A DNA stretch of 55,189 nucleotides from Yersinia pekkanenii. GTDB lineage: Bacteria; Pseudomonadota; Gammaproteobacteria; Enterobacterales; Enterobacteriaceae. The stretch spans positions 1 through 55,189 of the forward strand of contig NZ_CQAZ01000034.1 of assembly GCF_001152565.1 (NCBI RefSeq), in the 5' to 3' direction. The position numbers and the translations under genes were made by a program. Shown one piece after another: positions 26,764 through 37,873 of this stretch (positions within the stretch are counted from its first letter, which is position 1; each line of letters starts with the position of its first letter). The notes under the pieces are model-generated. The model had not been told where the DNA came from, did not search any database, and worked only from the letters and a program-made list of their open reading frames with translations.

Positions 26764-27909
26764 CTAATGGTCAGTATATTTTAATGTCACGTATTGACTG
26801 TTCCATGAGGATTGAAGCTCACCCTGACGATTAAAACGATAACGATGCTGTGACCATCCCTGACCAAACAGTGTCAGTACCGCACTGTAATAGTCATCTC
26901 TGCCCGGCGGTGAATCTTGTACTCGTTGCTGTTGCACGCGAAGCGTCTGCTGATTAAATGGCTTCGGGCTGCTGACTAAAAATGGCAGTAACGCCGCCGA
27001 AAATCCTTCTGACCCATTGCCACTGATTTTACCATTGCTGGTATTGATATTCTCCGGTGGTAGCCCTTGTTGCTGAGTAACCGCCGCCATCGATTGGAAG
27101 CGCTGGATTAATTCGGCCTTTTGCGGGCTGTTATCGGATAACATACCGACCCACAAATAGGTGCGGATAGCATCGTAGCTGCCAATATTCGGCCGTGTCT
27201 CATCTGATTGCCAACCTGTGCCTTTTTGCCAAACCACCCAATCAGGTGAAAAGCCCTGAGGTGCCGTTTCCAGCAATAAACGCTGATTCACTTCAAGCAT
27301 CGCTTGCCACGGCCCAGCCAAAGAAGCAAAACGCGTCAGCAGTTGTGGCGGCAGATAACTGGGGTTAAGCCGCCAGCGATCATCGTTGTAAAAGCCAATC
27401 TTCCCCGGCAATAACATCTTGCCAAGGCCCGGAATATTCACCACTTCATCCTTAGCAATACGTTGCAACAACAAAGTACCCATCGTCTGGTAGCGACGGT
27501 GATTCCATAACCGGCCTGCTTCCAGCAAACTGTATGCAATCCAGACATCGGCATCAGAGGCTGAGTTCGGGTCCAGAACGTCCCAATTTTGTTGCTTGTG
27601 TTGCCCCCACAGCCATGCGGGGAGGCGGGCCGTTAAATCGCCTGCGGCCAGGTTGTTTTCCGTCCAGGTTAATAACTGGTCAAAGATTTCCCGATCATTA
27701 GCAACCAGTGCAAAAAACAACCCATAACTCTGTCCTTCAGAGGTGGTTATTTTCTGCGGGCTGCTAGGGTCAATAACCCGCCCGACATCACTGATATAAT
27801 CATGTTTGAACTGCTGCCATGCAGGCCAATCGCAGGCTGCTGCGCTAACAAAACTGGTCAGCAACAGCAGACCACAGGCCCATCGTTTAACTATCTCGAC
27901 TATCAACAT
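26764..27909 (-). CDS. bcsZ: endo-1,4-beta-glucanase BcsZ (GH8), orphan
   Basis: The protein has 381 residues with a signal peptide (WACGLLLLTSFVSAAA). It is a periplasmic GH8 cellulase normally encoded with the cellulose synthase bcsABC. The catalytic acid lies in TTSEGQSYGLFFAL and the second acidic site in SASDADVWIAYSLLEAGRLW. Both are present and length is close to E. coli BcsZ. Here bcsA, bcsB, bcsC, bcsQ and bcsEFG are absent on both sides, between hmsP and dppF. The gene is intact, so it may have a retained role, for example in trimming other beta-glucans, or be recently orphaned. Confidence 0.92.
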   Translation of the reverse strand: MLIVEIVKRWACGLLLLTSFVSAAACDWPAWQQFKHDYISDVGRVIDPSSPQKITTSEGQSYGLFFALVANDREIFDQLLTWTENNLAAGDLTARLPAWLWGQHKQQNWDVLDPNSASDADVWIAYSLLEAGRLWNHRRYQTMGTLLLQRIAKDEVVNIPGLGKMLLPGKIGFYNDDRWRLNPSYLPPQLLTRFASLAGPWQAMLEVNQRLLLETAPQGFSPDWVVWQKGTGWQSDETRPNIGSYDAIRTYLWVGMLSDNSPQKAELIQRFQSMAAVTQQQGLPPENINTSNGKISGNGSEGFSAALLPFLVSSPKPFNQQTLRVQQQRVQDSPPGRDDYYSAVLTLFGQGWSQHRYRFNRQGELQSSWNSQYVTLKYTDH

Positions 27910-28043
27910 TAATCTCTCTCATCAAGCGACAACTCGCAGCGACTGACCAAGATTAACACTTGATCAGTCAACACCGGTGCCTGACGCGCGAATATTCTGT
28001 ATCCGGCCTGTAAATTAGGATTATCAGCAACCTTACGCGATTG

Positions 28044-29125
28044 CTATCCGTTTTTTTCCTCTTCATCCTTATCAACAGCAAAACAGGCTACCATTTGGCC
28101 GCCGTATTGCTTCAGTTGTGGTTGCAACTGAGTACAAGGACCAAAGGCTCTGCGGCAGCGCGCATTGAACGCACAACCTGGCGGCGGGCTCATCGGGCTG
28201 GGTAATTCCCCCGTCAGCTTAATACGCTCACGGCGCATATCCGGATTCAGCCGTGGTGTCGCAGATAACAATGCCTGAGTATAAGGGTGGCGTGGATTGT
28301 TAAAAATGGCCGCTTTACTGCCTTTTTCAACACAACGGCCCAGATACATCACCATGACTTCATCGGCAATATGCTCAACCACTGACAAGTCGTGGGAGAT
28401 AAAGACATACGACAGCCCCAGTTCCTGCTGTAAATCCATCATCAGGTTCAATACCTGCGCCCGAACTGACACATCCAGCGCCGAGACCGGCTCATCAGCA
28501 ATCACCACATCCGGATTCAACATCAGCCCACGAGCAATGGCGATACGCTGACGCTGACCGCCGGAGAACATATGAGGATAGCGATCATAATGCTCGGTCT
28601 TCAAGCCAACTTTCGCCATCATCGCCAATGTTTTTTCACGACGCTCTTGGCGATTGAGTTTGGTATTGATTTGCAGTGGTTCTTCCAGAATTTGCCCGAC
28701 TTTCTTACGCGGGTTCAGGGAACCATAAGGGTTCTGGAATACAATCTGGATTTTCTGCCGACGCAGTTTTTCCGCACTTTCATCAGGCTTGAGCAGATCT
28801 TGACCCTGATAGTACAGCTCGCCCCCCGTGGGGATCTCTATCATGGTCAGTAAGCGGCCCAGAGTGGATTTACCACAACCGGACTCCCCGACGACTGCCA
28901 AGGTCTTTCCCCGTTCAAGGGTGAACGAAACCCCATCCAGTGCTTTAACCAAACGTTCCGGCGCGAAGAAACCTTTCTTCACCGGATAGTACTTTTTCAG
29001 ATCAATCGCCTGCAATAGCGGTTTGTGGCCGCTATCCGCAGCTAAAGTCCCACTCAATTCGGTATCAGACATATTCTCTGTATCAGGCATGTTTTCTGTA
29101 TCAGGTATTGCCGGTGTGTTCTGGC

Positions 29126-29129
<4 letters not shown>
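28044..29129 (-). CDS. dppF: dipeptide ABC transporter ATP-binding protein DppF
   Basis: The protein has 361 residues. It is the second ATPase of the dipeptide importer. Walker A is [12 protein letters not shown], the ABC signature is [16 protein letters not shown], Walker B is [13 protein letters not shown] and the switch histidine is in SHDLSVVEH. The C-terminal oligopeptide-transporter extension contains [14 protein letters not shown], a cysteine pattern typical of Dpp/Opp ATPases. The N-terminus is longer than that of E. coli DppF (334, from memory) and includes a hexapeptide repeat (PDTENM). The start overlaps the dppD stop by ATGA. Confidence 0.96.
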
Positions 29130-30106
<977 letters not shown>

Positions 30107-30121
30107 ATCTCTCTACCTCTG

Positions 30122-31024
30122 TTACTGCTTGAGTTTGGGGTCGAGAGCATCACGCAGGCCGTCCCCCATCAGGTTAAACGCCAGAACCGTCAGCAGGATC
30201 GCCACACCGGGGAAGGTCACGACCCACCAGGCACTTTGGGCGAACTGCAACACGTCGGAGAGCATAGTGCCCCATTCCGGTGTTGGCGGTTGCGCACCCA
30301 TGCCAAGGAAGCCGAGAGCCGCCATATCCAGAATGGCGTTAGAGAAGCCGAGAGAAGCCTGCACGATTAACGGCGCGAGGCAGTTTGGCAGGATATTAAT
30401 AAACATCTGGCGCATAGCACCCGCACCGGCCACTCTTGAGGCCATTACGTAGTCGCGATTGACCTCAACCAGCACCGCTGCGCGCGTCAAACGCACATAA
30501 TGCGGTAAGGCAACGAAGGTCAGCGCCAATGAGGCGTTAACAATGGAAGGCCCGAATACCGCCACCAAAACCAATGCCAACAACAGACTTGGCAGTGCCA
30601 GCATGATATCGACAACACGCATGATGATGGCATCGACCATGCCGCCAAAATAACCGGCCAGTAAGCCGAAAAACACCCCCATTACCAGTGACAGCACCAC
30701 CACCAGACAGCCGACCAACAGCGAGAGCCGGGCACCGTACATCAGGCGGGACAAGACATCACGACCCACATCATCAGTACCGAGAAGAAACTTCCAGCTC
30801 CCCCCTGCTTCCCAGACCGGTGGTTTCAGTAATGCATCGCGAAATTGCTCTGCCGGGCCGTGTGGGGCCAACCAGGTAGCACCTGCGGCAATCAGCAGCA
30901 TAATAATAATGTAGAACAGGCCGACAACAGCCCCTTTATTGCGCTTGAAATAGTGCCAAAACTCCTGCAAAGGAGTCATGGGTTTCGGCGCACGTTTTAC
31001 AACAGACTCGGTAAGTTGAGACAT
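30122..31024 (-). CDS. dppC: dipeptide ABC transporter permease DppC
   Basis: The protein has 300 residues and an N-terminal cytoplasmic tail followed by a membrane segment (AVVGLFYIIIMLLIAAG). The binding-protein-dependent permease domain carries the EAA-type loop with G: SRVAGAGAMRQMFINILPN. A further landmark is LLGTDDVGRDVLSRLMYGAR, conserved in DppC/OppC. It forms the transmembrane channel with DppB. Ten bases separate it from dppB. Confidence 0.96.
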   Translation of the reverse strand: MSQLTESVVKRAPKPMTPLQEFWHYFKRNKGAVVGLFYIIIMLLIAAGATWLAPHGPAEQFRDALLKPPVWEAGGSWKFLLGTDDVGRDVLSRLMYGARLSLLVGCLVVVLSLVMGVFFGLLAGYFGGMVDAIIMRVVDIMLALPSLLLALVLVAVFGPSIVNASLALTFVALPHYVRLTRAAVLVEVNRDYVMASRVAGAGAMRQMFINILPNCLAPLIVQASLGFSNAILDMAALGFLGMGAQPPTPEWGTMLSDVLQFAQSAWWVVTFPGVAILLTVLAFNLMGDGLRDALDPKLKQ

Positions 31025-31034
31025 TATGCGCCCC

Positions 31035-32054
31035 TTATTTCTTGTGACGAATACGCGGGTTAACTACGCCATAGAGCACATCTACCAGCAAGTTAACTAA
31101 AATAATCATGATTGCGACCAGCAACACACCGCCTTGCACCACCGGATAATCGCGGCGTTGCAAGGCATCCATCAACCAACGCCCCAACCCCGGCCAGGAG
31201 AAGATGGTTTCGGTCAGGATAGCGCCAGCCAGCAGGGTACCGACCTGCAAGCCAATCACGGTAATCACCGGCAGCAGAGCATTACGCAATGCATGGACCA
31301 CAATCACCCGCATCCGGCTCAGACCTTTCGCCCGTGCAGTACGGATATAATCCTCGCCTAACACTTCCAACATGGAGGAGCGAGTCATACGCACAATGAC
31401 TGCAAGGGGAATGGTACCCAAGACAATGGCCGGTAAAACCATGTGCATAACCGCGTCTTTGAAATCACCAGGCTCACCCCAAATAAGGGTGTCAATCAGC
31501 ATAAAACCGGTTAGAGGCAGGCTGTCATCGAGGAACACCGTATCACTGACGCGCCCGGATACCGGGGTCAAATTCCATTGAACCGAGACCAGCATAATCA
31601 GCATGATGCCCCACCAGAAGATAGGCATCGAGTAGCCGGTGAGGGAGATCCCTACCGCCGTGTGATCGAATATTGAACCGCGTTTAACTGCCGCGAGCAC
31701 CCCCACCGGAATACCGACGGCGATAGCAAACAGCATCGCGCAGATCCCAAGTTCCAGAGTGGCTTTAAAGCGGGGAACAAACTCATCCCAGACAGCAATA
31801 CGGCTTTTCAACGAAATGCCGAGGTCGCCATGTAATACGCCATTCACATAATGGAAGTATTGTTGATAAAGAGGCTTGTCCAGCCCCATTTCCGCCATGA
31901 TTTGAGCATGACGCTCGGTGGAGATACCGCGTTCCCCGGCCATGATGGTCACCGGGTCACCCGGGATCATATGAACAAAAGCGAAGGTCAGCAAAGTAAT
32001 GCCGATAAACGTTGGGATAACTAACCCCAAACGTCGGAGTATGAACTGCAACAT
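31035..32054 (-). CDS. dppB: dipeptide ABC transporter permease DppB
   Basis: The protein has 339 residues. It begins MLQFILRRLGLVIPTFIGIT, typical of DppB. Landmarks are FVHMIPGDPVTIMAGERG and the EAA loop IRTARAKGLSRMRVIVVHAL. It ends with a last membrane region followed by YGVVNPRIRHKK. It is the inner-membrane partner of DppC. It is separated from dppA by 143 bases holding a strong hairpin, so dppA is probably made in excess over dppBCDF. Confidence 0.96.
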   Translation of the reverse strand: MLQFILRRLGLVIPTFIGITLLTFAFVHMIPGDPVTIMAGERGISTERHAQIMAEMGLDKPLYQQYFHYVNGVLHGDLGISLKSRIAVWDEFVPRFKATLELGICAMLFAIAVGIPVGVLAAVKRGSIFDHTAVGISLTGYSMPIFWWGIMLIMLVSVQWNLTPVSGRVSDTVFLDDSLPLTGFMLIDTLIWGEPGDFKDAVMHMVLPAIVLGTIPLAVIVRMTRSSMLEVLGEDYIRTARAKGLSRMRVIVVHALRNALLPVITVIGLQVGTLLAGAILTETIFSWPGLGRWLMDALQRRDYPVVQGGVLLVAIMIILVNLLVDVLYGVVNPRIRHKK

Positions 32055-32145
32055 ATCCCGAACTCTCTGTGTAGAATGCCTGGCTGCTCGTGGGCAACTA
32101 GGCTTATATGGCTCACATCTGTATCTGTCTTAACCTAAATAAGAA

Positions 32146-32180
32146 ACCGGTGAACATGCCGATTACGCACATTCACCGGT
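32146..32180 (-). terminator. dppA-dppB intercistronic hairpin
   Basis: The stem ACCGGTGAA / TTCACCGGT is followed on the minus strand by TTCTTATTT. It is likely a partial terminator or a 3' stabiliser of the dppA message. The ends are perfect for nine base pairs. Confidence 0.65.
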
Positions 32181-32197
32181 CATCTGGCAGGCTAAAA

Positions 32198-33805
32198 TTA
32201 ATCCAGGGACACGTTCTCGAAATGGTGTTTACCCAACGGATCTACAACATAACCTTTCACTTCTTTACGCACTGGCTCGTACACCGTTGAGTGAGCAATA
32301 ATCAGCGCAGGGGCTTGATCGTGCATAACAACCTGAGCTTGTTTGTAAAGTGCGACACGTTTGTCATGGTCAGACTCAGCACGAGCTGGCTGGATCACGT
32401 CTTCAAACGGCTTATAACACCATCTTGAGTAGTTAGAACCTTGCTTGGCCGCATCACAGCTAAACAGGGTGGCGAAGAAGTTGTCTGGATCCCCATTGTC
32501 CCCGGTCCAACCCATCATCACCGTTTCATGTTCGCCGTCTTTGGCGCGCTTGAGGTATTCGCCCCACTCGTAAGTTACTATCTTGGCTTTCACGCCTACT
32601 TTCGCCCAGTCGGACTGGATCATTTCAGCCATACGACGCGCATTCGGGTTATACGGACGCTGAACTGGCATTGCCCACAGGTCGATGGAGAAACCGTCTG
32701 GCAGACCCGCTTCTTTCAGCAGCGCTTTCGCTTTAGCCGGATCATAAGCGTAATCTTTCACGTCATCGTTGTAGCCCCACATCGTCGGTGGGATCAGGTT
32801 TTTGGCCGACTGGCCTGCGCCCTGATAAACCGCTTCGATAATCGCGTCTTTATCCACGGCCATGGTCAACGCTTGACGGACTTTGAGGTTATCCAGTGGT
32901 TTTTTCTCAACGTTGAAGGAGAGGTAACCGACGTTCAAGCCCGGTTGCTCCATCAGGTTGATGGTTTTATCTTGCTTCATGCGAGCAATATCAGCCGGGT
33001 TCGGGTATGGCATAACCTGGCATTCGTTTTTCTGCAATTTGGCGTAACGGACTGACGCATCTGGGGTAATAGAGAAGACCAGACGATCAATTTTCGGTTT
33101 GGTACCCCAATAACCATCAAAGGCTTTGTACAGAATACGCGAGTCTTTTTGGTATTGTTGTAACTGGAACGGGCCGGTGCCAATTGGGTTTAAATCGACT
33201 TTTTCTGGCGTGCTCGCTTTCAGCATATTGTCGGCATATTCAGCAGACAAAATAGAAGCAAAGTCCATCGCCAAATCAGCCAAGAATGGCGACTCCGGAC
33301 GGGCCAGTTCAAAGCGAACGGTATTATCATCAACTTTAACGATATTGGTGATTAAATCACCCATACCCATACCCTGGAAGTATTCATAGCTGCCGCCAGA
33401 GACTTTATGGTACGGATGTTTATCATCTTTCTGGCGCATGAAGGAATAGATCACGTCATCAGCATTGAAATCACGGGTCGGTTTGAAGTCTTTATTATCT
33501 TGCCACTTCACGCCTTTACGCAGGTGGAAAGTATAACTCTTGCCATCTTCGCTAATTTCCCACTTTTCAGCCAGACCAGGTTCAATTTCGGTGGTACCGA
33601 GTTTGAATTCAACCAGACGGTTGTAAATAGGCACCGAGCTGGCGTCATAAGTCGTACCAGAGGTGAAAAGCTGTGGGTTGAAACCTTCCGGAGAACCCTC
33701 AGAACAATAGACTAATGTTTTAGCTTGTACACTGGCTGCCACGGTCAGTGCAATCAGCCCAATACCGAATTTCAGTATCCCTGTTTTTCCCAAGGAAATC
33801 GTCAT
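32198..33805 (-). CDS. dppA: periplasmic dipeptide-binding protein DppA
   Basis: The protein has 535 residues with a signal peptide (FGIGLIALTVAASVQAKT). It binds dipeptides and also haem in some bacteria, delivers them to DppBCDF and mediates peptide taxis with Tap in E. coli. Family landmarks are LVYCSEGSPEGFNPQLFTSG, the region NPIGTGPFQLQQYQKDSRIL and MMGWTGDNGDPDNFF. GGAG lies ahead of the ATG. A C/A-rich leader upstream resembles the GcvB target known from E. coli and Salmonella dppA. Confidence 0.97.
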   Translation of the reverse strand: MTISLGKTGILKFGIGLIALTVAASVQAKTLVYCSEGSPEGFNPQLFTSGTTYDASSVPIYNRLVEFKLGTTEIEPGLAEKWEISEDGKSYTFHLRKGVKWQDNKDFKPTRDFNADDVIYSFMRQKDDKHPYHKVSGGSYEYFQGMGMGDLITNIVKVDDNTVRFELARPESPFLADLAMDFASILSAEYADNMLKASTPEKVDLNPIGTGPFQLQQYQKDSRILYKAFDGYWGTKPKIDRLVFSITPDASVRYAKLQKNECQVMPYPNPADIARMKQDKTINLMEQPGLNVGYLSFNVEKKPLDNLKVRQALTMAVDKDAIIEAVYQGAGQSAKNLIPPTMWGYNDDVKDYAYDPAKAKALLKEAGLPDGFSIDLWAMPVQRPYNPNARRMAEMIQSDWAKVGVKAKIVTYEWGEYLKRAKDGEHETVMMGWTGDNGDPDNFFATLFSCDAAKQGSNYSRWCYKPFEDVIQPARAESDHDKRVALYKQAQVVMHDQAPALIIAHSTVYEPVRKEVKGYVVDPLGKHHFENVSLD

Positions 33806-33822
33806 CGCTTGTGCTCCATTAT

Positions 33823-33843
33823 GGTGATGTGTGTTGTGTGTAC
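33823..33843 (-). promoter_or_regulatory. C/A-rich leader element of dppA (GcvB small RNA target-like)
   Basis: On the minus strand the leader carries GTACACACAACACACATCAC just upstream of the ribosome site. GcvB represses dppA in E. coli and Salmonella by pairing its G/U-rich region with such ACACAACA-type sequences. Binding here is inferred. Confidence 0.6.
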
Positions 33844-34289
33844 GGCCAGACCCTATAATTTTTTAGTCCGCGGACTGTGCCGTTTTGGCTCATTAGCCGC
33901 AGGGATGCGGGATTGAGATGCCGGATAAAAGCTATCGCGACGACAATGTTGAGTATGTGAAATCACCCAAACTGCTCTCGATTACTGCCCCTGAGGGTAC
34001 CAATTTGGCAACAGTTGGTGGCAACGTCAATACGGCCTGAAAGGATTTATCAAGACAATGAGAAACAACAAGCAAACATAAAAAAAACTTCTCGTTAACA
34101 TTATTAGCATGAAAAATTATGCTACCGATAATATGTCAGCGATATTGACTGGGTAATTCAAATAAAGCAGTCGTAACATCCAGCGACAAACAAAAAAACT
34201 TTGTTGCTAAATGACGTATATCTGTTCAGTTTTTTTTGTAATTTCGACAGAAAATAGGAGAAAATGCAGCTACAACAGCCGATAAGTGA

Positions 34290-34305
34290 CGTGATCCTTG
34301 TCACA
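34290..34305. promoter_or_regulatory. candidate CRP site upstream of dppA
   Basis: CGTGA-N6-TCACA lies about 485 bases before the dppA start. It differs from the CRP core TGTGA-N6-TCACA at one position. It could act on dppA or on nothing; tpsB ends nearby on the same strand. The rest of the gap 33844-34456 holds AT-rich promoter-like sequence but no gene. Confidence 0.4.
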
Positions 34306-34456
34306 TCCAGCCATAATCTCAAACATCTTGTGTGCTGTTAAAAAAGCAAAATTGGATCGGCCCTCCCCCTTCTCGTAAGAGATGGCCCGCCTCGATACAA
34401 AAGCGCCCCATAATAGTGCCCCTCATGGGTGCATCCCAAGAAAAAAAGCCTATAAG

Positions 34457-36159
34457 CTAATATTGCCAATTAAGTGTGAAGCCCAATACCACAGGATCAG
34501 TGGTAAAATTAGCCGGTTTAGCAAGTGGTATCCCAATATTAAAATTATAACCAAACCGATGATAATTTCCTTGGATCCCGACAACCGCCCCAGCCAAATG
34601 TTCTTCTACTAAAAACGGGCTGCCTTTTTCGCTCACGCCACCGTAATCCACACCCACATAGAACTGACTGGCGGTATGTGGAATTATCCAGGCAATATCA
34701 TTTTTCAAGACCCCCCCCTGTGACCCCACCAGGGCGTTACCGGTTGGAAATCCACGGACTGAATTACGCCCACCAATAGAAAACTTATCCTGCATCACCA
34801 AATGGGTACCGGCATATTGCTGACTAAAAGTCGGTTGATAATAGAAACGCTGATCGCCCAGTTTGAAGGGGATATCCAATGAAGCCGTAACATTAATTCG
34901 CTTAGCCGCCGGAAACGACTCTTTGCCAAGAGACGGGCGAGCACCAAACCATTGGGTTCCTTGTTGGTAATTAACACCGGCTCGAATAGTGGCCCAATGG
35001 GTATAATGCAGATGTTGCAGCCCCAGTTGCCAGTCGACCGTATTCTGCCGCTGAACATCCAGTTCTTTATCGACCAAAAAGCGATTGGACTTACGAATTA
35101 GCGCCCCAGTATAAACGACCGTTTTATAGTCATCGCCTCGCATCAATAACCGTTGAATTTTCAAATCCAATGACTGCCAGCGGGAATGGTATTTAAATGT
35201 TTTATTGGCTAACAATAAAGACTGATAATAAGCGCCCCGACTACCGGTTACATTCCACAGCCAATTACCGTAAGGCACTGAGTAATGTAATGAAAAATGG
35301 TTATTGCCTTTGCTATGGTGGTTATCCAAATCCCGGCTGGTAGAAAAATAAGCCAAGTCACTCAATGATAATGGATTATCGAGAAAAAATGTCACACCGG
35401 CACGATAGCGGCCAACAGCATAATGCCCGGCGTCATCAAGAAAAGCATTGATTCGCCAGAAACGGGATTGCTGACGCTTAACAACAATATTACTGCTTAG
35501 GTCTTCTCGATTGAGTTTCACATCCATTGTGGCGTTCACCGAAGGCAAGCGCTGTAAGTTTTCCAACCCCTGTTCTAGCTGGCGTAAATTCACCAGATCA
35601 CCGGATCTACCAGGGAAAAGAGGACTCAGTTGGGCGTAACTATCACTGTCATCATGGTGTTCAATGCGGTCAACTCTACCGGGTATCAGCGTCAAATATA
35701 AAGAGCCATCCACATAACCTCCCTCGGTAAAAATAACCCGAGAAGTGATATAGCCATTTGCCATTGCAATTTATCCCGTAATGCTGTTAATCCTTTATCG
35801 CCCAAACAGCGGCCTTCTGCACCCTGCGCCCACCGCTTTAAATGTACTGCATTGGGGAAATCATTAATATTGATCAACTCCACCTGATTAATCACTAAAC
35901 AGGTTGTGTCGTCGGCAGAGTTTTCCTCGGGTGGCGCGGTAGGCTTACTTTCAATTTGTGTATGTGAAAGCGGAGGAATAAGATTATTTTTTAATATATG
36001 TTGTTGCTGCTCCAATATTGTTGTTTGAGTTTGATTAACCTCAGCATATACATTAAATGAAGGTGTAAAAATAAACACCATAAAATAAAATAAAGATAAC
36101 CCACCCCATACTTTATTATGGTGATTAACCTCACTTACAAATATTTTTCCATTCGTCAT
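34457..36159 (-). pseudogene. two-partner secretion transporter (TpsB, ShlB/FhaC family), frameshifted
   Basis: The first frame (36159-35692) gives a signal/membrane region (FYFMVFIFTPSFNVYA) and the POTRA part CLVINQVELININDFPN ... LTALRDKLQWQ. The second frame (35764-34457, 435 residues) continues with NGYITSRVIFTEGGYVDG, the barrel, the conserved VRGF loop (GRNSVRGFPTG) and the C-terminal FTLNWQY. Restoring one A in the A run at 35757-35759 gives an uninterrupted reading LQWQNGYITSRV. The outer-membrane pore is therefore interrupted in the POTRA region, unless slippage rescues it. It follows the tpsA gene and would export that protein. Confidence 0.9.
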
Positions 36160-36315
36160 CTCAATAGAGCCTCTCTCAATACAAAATGCATTAAAACATA
36201 CTAAAAAGATAGTTAACCGCGGAATAGCGGCTAACTATAAATTCATTTTCAACTGCAATTATTTAATAGTGAAATAAATAAGGAATGAAAAAAATACATC
36301 TTCCATCACTAAAAA

Positions 36316-37572
36316 CTATTTATTTGCAGCCAAAAAAACAGAGCCACTGCCATTTTTTATTTTAATTTGCTGGTTTTTTATTCCGTTAGACAACCCGATA
36401 TATCCATGCTCATTTTTAATGCTTTCACCCGTATTTATATAGATCCCAGCACCACCTTCAGAGTAGATATTGCCCTGATTGTTATTTAACGATTTTGCCA
36501 CTATTCTAATATTTGATTTGTTCGTTGATTTATCATTTAAATTAATATGTCCATTTTTATTATTAACTACACCTCGGCTATATAACTCGACACTTCTGCC
36601 TTCAATATATGAGTGTCTATTATCAATATTGCCACCCGCTCTCATGTGAAGTAGCCCCGTAGATATAATCCCGCTATCCGAGCTATTGACTATATCCCCC
36701 TCGGCGTAAATACGTATTTTATTGGCATACATTCCCCCTATGTCAACGACATCGATACTTACCGGCGTGACAGGGGGACTTAAATAGGCAGGCCGTGTTG
36801 CTGTGACCTTTTGACCCGCAGAGGCCAGATTTATTTCAACATCACCCATCACAGCAAAAACATCATCCGCATGTAGCTTACCGGCAAGAGTGAGTGACTT
36901 GGAGAATAAATCAAGATAGACGCGTTTCCCTTCAATACTACGCTGATGCTTCGTCACGTTAGCGCCATCCCCGCTATTGCTAATACTGATATTCCCTTCA
37001 GTAACAACAAAGCTTTTCAATTTATTATCACTATCGAAAGTGGGTACCCCTGTGGTGAGGGCGATGTGGGACATGTTAGAAAATGAACATCCACTACAAT
37101 TGATACCAGATGGATTAGCAATAATAACATGAGCATCCTGCCCGACAAGCTTCACCTGCCCGTTTAAATAACTGGCATGAGGAGAGACAACCTCATTTAA
37201 GATAACCTGGGCCGCGGCATTTTTTAAATGAGGATTTCCATTAACCTCACCGGACAATACGTTATTCAGAATTATCACATCATTATCGCTATGCGCGTTA
37301 AAATGACTATATTTATTATGTGATAATCCATACTCATCTGGCGTTTGAATATTTACCGTTGTTTTTTCACCACAATTTAGACTATGACATACCCCTTTGG
37401 ATAGCGGGGATAAGGACTCGACTTTTATATCCGCCTGTTGCTCTACAGGGGCCCGAACATCGGCAATAATATTCGTTGTCGAATGGGCTATTGATACACT
37501 GCTGAGAGATAAAAATACAGACACTGAAATTATTGAAACTATTTTCCCAGTATGGCTACATCTTATATTCAT
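36316..37572 (-). CDS. short TpsA-type exoprotein with hemagglutination-activity (TPS) domain
   Basis: The protein has 418 residues with a signal peptide (IVSIISVSVFLSLSSVSIA). The TPS domain occupies about 70-290: SHFNAHSDNDVIILNNVLSG, GQVKLVGQDAHVIIANPSGI and the CSGC motif of the hemolysin/FHA class. A short right-handed helix with repeated 'N.GHI', 'GNI' turns follows and the frame stops at an ordinary codon. ShlA/FhaB-type proteins normally exceed 1000 residues, so this is either a short TpsA or a truncated remnant. AT-rich composition suggests transfer. It lies upstream of the broken tpsB on the same strand. Confidence 0.85.
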   Translation of the reverse strand: MNIRCSHTGKIVSIISVSVFLSLSSVSIAHSTTNIIADVRAPVEQQADIKVESLSPLSKGVCHSLNCGEKTTVNIQTPDEYGLSHNKYSHFNAHSDNDVIILNNVLSGEVNGNPHLKNAAAQVILNEVVSPHASYLNGQVKLVGQDAHVIIANPSGINCSGCSFSNMSHIALTTGVPTFDSDNKLKSFVVTEGNISISNSGDGANVTKHQRSIEGKRVYLDLFSKSLTLAGKLHADDVFAVMGDVEINLASAGQKVTATRPAYLSPPVTPVSIDVVDIGGMYANKIRIYAEGDIVNSSDSGIISTGLLHMRAGGNIDNRHSYIEGRSVELYSRGVVNNKNGHINLNDKSTNKSNIRIVAKSLNNNQGNIYSEGGAGIYINTGESIKNEHGYIGLSNGIKNQQIKIKNGSGSVFLAANK

Positions 37573-37835
37573 TATATTATCCTTATAAAATTATTAATTT
37601 TAATGTTTGTCGCATGAAGGTGTCTATTGAATCATAGCGCCATTCATTACCTATTTTTAGATAATAAAAGTCAACCAGATAAAGATAATATAATTTATTT
37701 AATGAGTAACAATAATATACAACACAAATACATCACCTTAATGGTAATTATTGTTCATGACATGTGAGCAGAATTTAGCTTATTTGTAATTTTTTAAGCT
37801 GTATTTTTAAATAAGAGAATAGATGAGAAAATGAC
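37573..37835. other. AT-rich gap between tpsA and tRNA-Pro
   Basis: The region must hold the tpsA promoter. It is rich in A and T tracts. I see no gene, duplicated tRNA end or integrase. Confidence 0.5.
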
Positions 37836-37867
37836 GAAAAAAACCCTGACTTAAAAGTCAGGGTTCT
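37836..37867 (-). terminator. terminator of the tRNA-Pro transcript
   Basis: On the minus strand AACCCTGACT / AGTCAGGGTT is followed by a run of T, a few bases after the tRNA CCA end. Confidence 0.85.
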
Positions 37868-37873
37868 TAAATT

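Noticed and set aside
32441..33055. 204-codon plus frame opposite dppA
   Set aside because: Antisense shadow of dppA; no initiation signal.
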